Source of the DNA: G020348385 sp964580235
Lineage (GTDB): Bacteria > Acidobacteriota > Aminicenantia > Aminicenantales > Aminicenantaceae
DNA length: 9,317 bases
NCBI GenBank assembly: GCA_964580235.1
Contig: CAZOJY010000128.1
Span: 1-9,317, forward strand
Direction: 5' to 3'
Shown: in pieces, positions 6,063 to 9,317 of the stretch
How positions within the stretch are numbered: position 1 is the stretch's first letter
How the letters are laid out: every line of letters starts with the position of its first letter
Made by a program: the position numbers and the translations under genes
Notes under the pieces: model-generated
Databases searched by the model: none
Told to the model about the DNA's origin: nothing
Seen by the model: only the letters and a program-made list of their open reading frames with translations

Positions 6063-6965
6063 ATGATCAGGACAAAAAGGACAATTTTCACCAAGATCAA
6101 AGAATCAGCCATACGAGCCTTTTTTTTCACGAACGGAATCCTTGCGGTTTTCATCCTGATGGGGATCTTTTTGTTTTTGCTATACACGGCCATTCCTGCC
6201 TTCCGCGAAATCGACATAAAAGAATTTTTTGCGAGCAAAAACTGGAATCCCACTTCACCGGTCAAAGAAGAATATGGAATAGTGTCCATGATCTTCAGCA
6301 CTTTTTTGGTGACGTTGGGAGCATTGGCAATATCTGTTCCCGTAGGGATCGGGGTGGCCTCCTATCTCTCGGATGTGGCCCACTGGAAAGTCCGGGAGAT
6401 CGTCAAGCCCGTCATCGAGATTCTGGCCGGGATTCCTTCTGTGGTCATCGGATTTCTTGGCATTGTTCTTTTTGGCCCGGCTATCGCTAAGATCACTGGC
6501 CAGAGTAATGGGCTCAACGCTGTGAACGGATCGATATTACTGGCGGTTATGGCTTTACCGACGATCATTAGTATTTCAGAGGATTCTTTAAACGCTGTTC
6601 CCAGAGCTTACAAAGAAGCCTCTCTTGCCTTGGGTGCTTCCCGGTGGCAAACCCTCGTCCGGGTAAAAATCCCTGCCGCTCTCTCGGGAATTATCGCTGC
6701 CGTTATGCTGGGAATGGGACGGGCTATAGGTGAAACCATGACGGTTCTGATGGCTACCGGCAATGCTCCAGCGTTTCCCAGAGGGTTTCTGAGTTCCATT
6801 CGGACCATGACTGCCACAATCGCCATCGAACTTGGGGAAGTTCCTTACTACACGACACACTATTATTCTTTGTTTGCCATCGGCCTTGTCCTGTTTATCA
6901 TCACCTTCGTCGTTAACCTTATATCCGACCTCGTTCTTCATAAATTTCAGGAAAGTGAACTGTGA
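6063..6965 (+). CDS. pstC: PstC, phosphate ABC transporter permease
   Basis: This 300-residue inner-membrane permease subunit pairs with PstA. Hydrophobic segments lie at about 19-43, 72-100, 114-140, 156-173, 208-230 and 267-290, giving the usual six spans. The cytoplasmic EAA loop that docks on the ATPase is YKEASLALGASRW (183-195), followed by KIPAALSGI. The block GMGRAIGETM (217-226) is the conserved PstC/PstA segment. The annotated ATG is preceded by a run of A residues (6054-6062) with no Shine-Dalgarno, unlike every other gene here, but no better start exists before the first membrane span. The stop codon overlaps the GTG of pstA (GTGA), so the two are coupled. Confidence 0.92.
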   Translation: MIRTKRTIFTKIKESAIRAFFFTNGILAVFILMGIFLFLLYTAIPAFREIDIKEFFASKNWNPTSPVKEEYGIVSMIFSTFLVTLGALAISVPVGIGVASYLSDVAHWKVREIVKPVIEILAGIPSVVIGFLGIVLFGPAIAKITGQSNGLNAVNGSILLAVMALPTIISISEDSLNAVPRAYKEASLALGASRWQTLVRVKIPAALSGIIAAVMLGMGRAIGETMTVLMATGNAPAFPRGFLSSIRTMTATIAIELGEVPYYTTHYYSLFAIGLVLFIITFVVNLISDLVLHKFQESEL

Positions 6966-7816
6966 AGAAAAAGAAAATTATCGAATTTCTCGGGTTTTTC
7001 TGTTTGAGGGTTTGTGTTTATCTTATTCTCGCCGTTCTTCTCTTATTCGTGTATGATATCGGCAGCAAAGGTATTGGTTCCGTAAACTGGGAATTCTTGT
7101 CTCAAGCTCCGAGAAGAGGAATGACAGAAGGAGGCATTTTCCCGGCTATTATCGGGACTTTTTTGGTGACCATCGTTACGGCCGCCCTTGCGGTGCCTTT
7201 AGGTATGTTTGCGGCCATTTATCTTAATGAGTACGCAGAACAAAGCAGGCTGACGCGGCTCATCCGGTTGTCCATAAGGAATCTCTCTGGAGTTCCATCC
7301 ATCGTGTACGGTCTTTTTGGTGTGATTCTATTTGTCAATGTCTTGAAATTCGGAACATCGATCCTATCGGCGGGATTGACGCTCGGGCTTTTGACTTTGC
7401 CTTGGACGATCACGGCCAGTGAAGAGGCATTAAAAACCATCCCCAATTCCTATAGAGAGGGAGCTTTAGCATTAGGCGCGACCAAATGGCAAGCCATACG
7501 TACGAATGTTTTGCCATACGCCATGCCAGGGATGCTCACCGGAATAGTTCTGGGACTGGCAAGAGCAGCGGGAGAGACCGCGCCCATCATGTTTACCGGT
7601 GCGGCATTTTACTTGCCTTTTCTACCCCATTCTTTGAGGGATCAATTCATGGCCTTGCCCTATCATCTTTATGTGATGGCCACTCAGCATCACTCGATTG
7701 CGCAAGTTCGGCCTATCGCTTATGGGACAGCCTTGGTCTTGCTTTTGTTGATCTTGTTGATGAATTTGTCTGTCGTAATAATAAGATACAGGATGAGACG
7801 AATGAAAAGGGAGTAG
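6962..7816 (+). CDS. pstA: PstA, phosphate ABC transporter permease
   Basis: This 284-residue second permease subunit forms the phosphate channel with PstC. It starts at a GTG overlapping the pstC stop. Membrane spans are at about 13-31, 60-88, 112-130, 136-152, 190-212 and 252-275. The EAA loop is YREGALALGATKW (164-176), followed by NVLPYAMPGM. GLARAAGETAPIM (198-210) is the PstA version of the conserved segment, and the LSGVPSIVYGLFG stretch (108-120) is characteristic. The C-terminus is basic (RYRMRRMKRE), as expected for a cytoplasmic tail. The ribosome site for pstB (AAGGGAG, 7808-7814) overlaps the last codons. Confidence 0.93.
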   Translation: MKKKKIIEFLGFFCLRVCVYLILAVLLLFVYDIGSKGIGSVNWEFLSQAPRRGMTEGGIFPAIIGTFLVTIVTAALAVPLGMFAAIYLNEYAEQSRLTRLIRLSIRNLSGVPSIVYGLFGVILFVNVLKFGTSILSAGLTLGLLTLPWTITASEEALKTIPNSYREGALALGATKWQAIRTNVLPYAMPGMLTGIVLGLARAAGETAPIMFTGAAFYLPFLPHSLRDQFMALPYHLYVMATQHHSIAQVRPIAYGTALVLLLLILLMNLSVVIIRYRMRRMKRE

Positions 7817-7819
7817 GGG

Positions 7820-8581
7820 ATGAGTGGAAAAGCAAAAATCGAAGCAAAAAAATTAGACTTTTATTATGGCAATAAAAGGGCCCTCAACAGTATCAGTATG
7901 GTCGCTCCCGAAAATAAGGTGACGGCTTTGATAGGACCCTCGGGTTGCGGAAAATCTACGTTTATTCGCACTTTGAACAGAATGAACGATGTGATTCCAG
8001 GAACCAGAATGGAGGGAAAGGTTATCATAGATGGCGTGGATATTTATTCTCAACGGATCGACATTGTGGAGCTGAGAAGAAGAATAGGCATGGTATTTCA
8101 AAAGCCGAATCCGTTTCCCAAATCCATATTCGATAACGTCGCTTACGGGTTGAGGATAAACGGTATAAAGGAAAGGAAAAAAATCCAAGAAATTGTGGAA
8201 ACTAGCCTGCAAGAGGCTGCGTTATGGGAGGAGGTCAAGGATCGATTGAGGGAAAACGCTTTTTCTCTTTCTGGAGGACAGCAACAAAGGCTTTGCATTG
8301 CTCGATCTCTTGCAGTCGAACCAGAGGTCATTTTGTACGATGAACCCTGTTCGGCAATCGATCCCATCGCAACCGCGAAAATCGAGGATCTTATTCAGAA
8401 ACAAAGAGAAAAATACACCGTTGTCATTGTTACGCATAACATGCAACAGGCTGCACGCGTTTCGGATTACACGGCCTTTTTAATGCTGGGAGAACTCATC
8501 GAGTATGGAGAAACGCCCAAATTGTTCACAAATCCCGAAAATAAGCTGACAGAAGACTATATCACAGGGAGATTCGGTTAA
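7820..8581 (+). CDS. pstB: PstB, phosphate ABC transporter ATPase
   Basis: This 253-residue cytoplasmic ATPase drives PstCA. The Walker A loop is GPSGCGKST (39-47), the Q-loop is Gln94 in VFQKPNPFPKSIFDNV (a PstB-specific stretch), the signature is LSGGQQQR (150-157), Walker B is ILYDEP (171-176), the D-loop is SAID and the switch His is His206 in VTHNMQQA. The CSAIDPIAT wording after Walker B and the HNMQQA motif are diagnostic of PstB rather than of generic ABC ATPases. All catalytic residues are present. It lies 3 bases after pstA. Its last codons and stop overlap the AAGGAG ribosome site of phoU. Confidence 0.95.
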   Translation: MSGKAKIEAKKLDFYYGNKRALNSISMVAPENKVTALIGPSGCGKSTFIRTLNRMNDVIPGTRMEGKVIIDGVDIYSQRIDIVELRRRIGMVFQKPNPFPKSIFDNVAYGLRINGIKERKKIQEIVETSLQEAALWEEVKDRLRENAFSLSGGQQQRLCIARSLAVEPEVILYDEPCSAIDPIATAKIEDLIQKQREKYTVVIVTHNMQQAARVSDYTAFLMLGELIEYGETPKLFTNPENKLTEDYITGRFG

Positions 8582-8593
8582 GGAGAAAGGAAT

Positions 8594-9250
8594 ATGGAAA
8601 GAAAATTTGATGAGGAACTCAATAATCTAAAAGAAAAAATGATGGAAATGGCAACTCTGGCTGAAGAATCTATCACACTGGCGGTTAGAAGCCTGAAGGA
8701 GCGGAACGAAGATTACGCTCGACAGGTTTTTCAAGGGGAAGAAACACTGAATTTATTGGATATAGAGATAGATAACCTGGGCATGCGGCTTTTCGCTTTG
8801 AGACAACCCATGGCTAGCGATCTACGTCTGATAACCGCGACGATGAGGATAGCCGTGGAACTGGAGAGAATAGGGGATCTTTCCGTAAACATTGCCCAGC
8901 GTTCGATGGAATTGATGAAACAACCTCCTTTGAAGCCTTTGATCGATATCCCCAGGATGGCTGAGCTGGCCCAACAGATGGTGAAAGATGCCATCGATGC
9001 ATTTGTCAACAAGAATGATAAGCTGGCAAAAAGCGTCTGTGAGAGGGATGATGAGGTAGATTACCTGAACGATCAGATATTTCGAGAGCTTTTGACCTAT
9101 ATGATGCAGGATCCAAAAACGATCGAAAAGGCCGTGGACTTGATTTTGGTTGGACGGCATTTAGAGAGGATTGCGGACCATGCTACCAATATTGCCGAAG
9201 ATGTGGTCTACTTGGTCAAAGGAAAAACCATCAAACATCACTTCAAATAG
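8594..9250 (+). CDS. phoU: PhoU, phosphate signalling and transport regulator
   Basis: This 218-residue all-helical protein is made of two similar three-helix halves. The metal-binding signature appears once per half: ELERIGDLSVNI (89-100) and HLERIADHATNI (189-200), exactly 100 residues apart. Family knowledge says PhoU binds PstB and the PAS domain of PhoR and restrains both uptake and signalling when phosphate is ample. The Shine-Dalgarno AAGGAG (8580-8585) ends 8 bases before ATG 8594 and overlaps the pstB stop, so the gene belongs to the pstCAB transcript. No clear terminator hairpin is seen in the 67 bases after its stop. Confidence 0.95.
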   Translation: MERKFDEELNNLKEKMMEMATLAEESITLAVRSLKERNEDYARQVFQGEETLNLLDIEIDNLGMRLFALRQPMASDLRLITATMRIAVELERIGDLSVNIAQRSMELMKQPPLKPLIDIPRMAELAQQMVKDAIDAFVNKNDKLAKSVCERDDEVDYLNDQIFRELLTYMMQDPKTIEKAVDLILVGRHLERIADHATNIAEDVVYLVKGKTIKHHFK

Positions 9251-9290
9251 AATCATTCAACCTTCAAATAATATTTTCAGATTCAGGATT

Positions 9291-9308
9291 ATATTTAAAA
9301 TATTTAAA
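9291..9308. repeat. Short tandem AT-rich repeat downstream of phoU
   Basis: ATATTTAAA occurs twice in tandem (9291-9299 and 9300-9308) within the AT-rich tail of the window. It may belong to the promoter of a following gene or to a poor terminator; the window ends too soon to tell. Confidence 0.3.
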
Positions 9309-9317
9309 AAGCTTCAT

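Noticed and set aside
6588..6941. 117-codon minus-strand frame inside pstC
   Set aside because: Translation is rich in Gly, Ser, Asp and Arg, as expected from the antisense of a membrane protein. It is not a plausible gene.
9251..9317. Terminator after phoU
   Set aside because: Only AT-rich sequence with a short tandem repeat; no GC stem followed by a T-run is visible.

Overview
The window holds a nearly complete phosphate-starvation (Pho) locus. All nine genes lie on the + strand: an exo-muramidase-type gene (NamZ/YbbC, DUF1343 family), a PhoB-type response regulator, a PhoR-type sensor kinase, an outer-membrane porin, pstS, pstC, pstA, pstB and phoU. The organism is a diderm (Gram-negative-type) bacterium. 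The evidence is a signal-peptide-bearing beta-barrel protein ending in phenylalanine and a PstS without a lipobox. Base composition looks moderate, somewhat below 50% GC by eye. GTG is used as a start codon next to ATG, and Shine-Dalgarno sites are mostly strong. I cannot name the phylum from the sequence. An uncultivated or Acidobacteriota/Aminicenantes-like lineage is a guess only.

Layout. Positions 3-1220 carry the namZ-like gene, whose 5' end lies outside the window. The next 91 bases contain a convincing sigma70-type promoter (TTGTGA, 17 bp, TATAAT) for the regulator pair phoB-phoR (1312-3731, ATGA overlap). A 250-base AT-rich region (3732-3981) follows. It carries two sets of Pho-box-like hexamers in opposite orientation with 11-bp periodicity, a perfect Shine-Dalgarno sequence that serves no start codon, and then the true Shine-Dalgarno of the porin. 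The porin (3982-5034) and pstS (5053-5955) form a pair that ends at a strong intrinsic terminator (5976-6023). pstC, pstA and pstB (6063-8581) are tightly packed, with a GTGA overlap and a 3-base gap, and phoU (8594-9250) follows 12 bases later. The last 67 bases are AT-rich and show no gene.

How it works together (inference from known families). The porin would let phosphate cross the outer membrane, PstS would bind it in the periplasm, and PstCA-PstB would pump it in with ATP. PhoU would pass the transport state to PhoR, and PhoR would phosphorylate PhoB. PhoB would activate the porin-pstS promoter through the Pho-box array. The terminator after pstS would make porin and PstS more abundant than the membrane transporter. 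There is no mobile element, CRISPR array, tRNA or rRNA. The gene content is conventional. The less ordinary parts are the regulatory architecture at 3773-3981 and 5976-6063, the porin inside the pst locus, and features of the NamZ-like protein.
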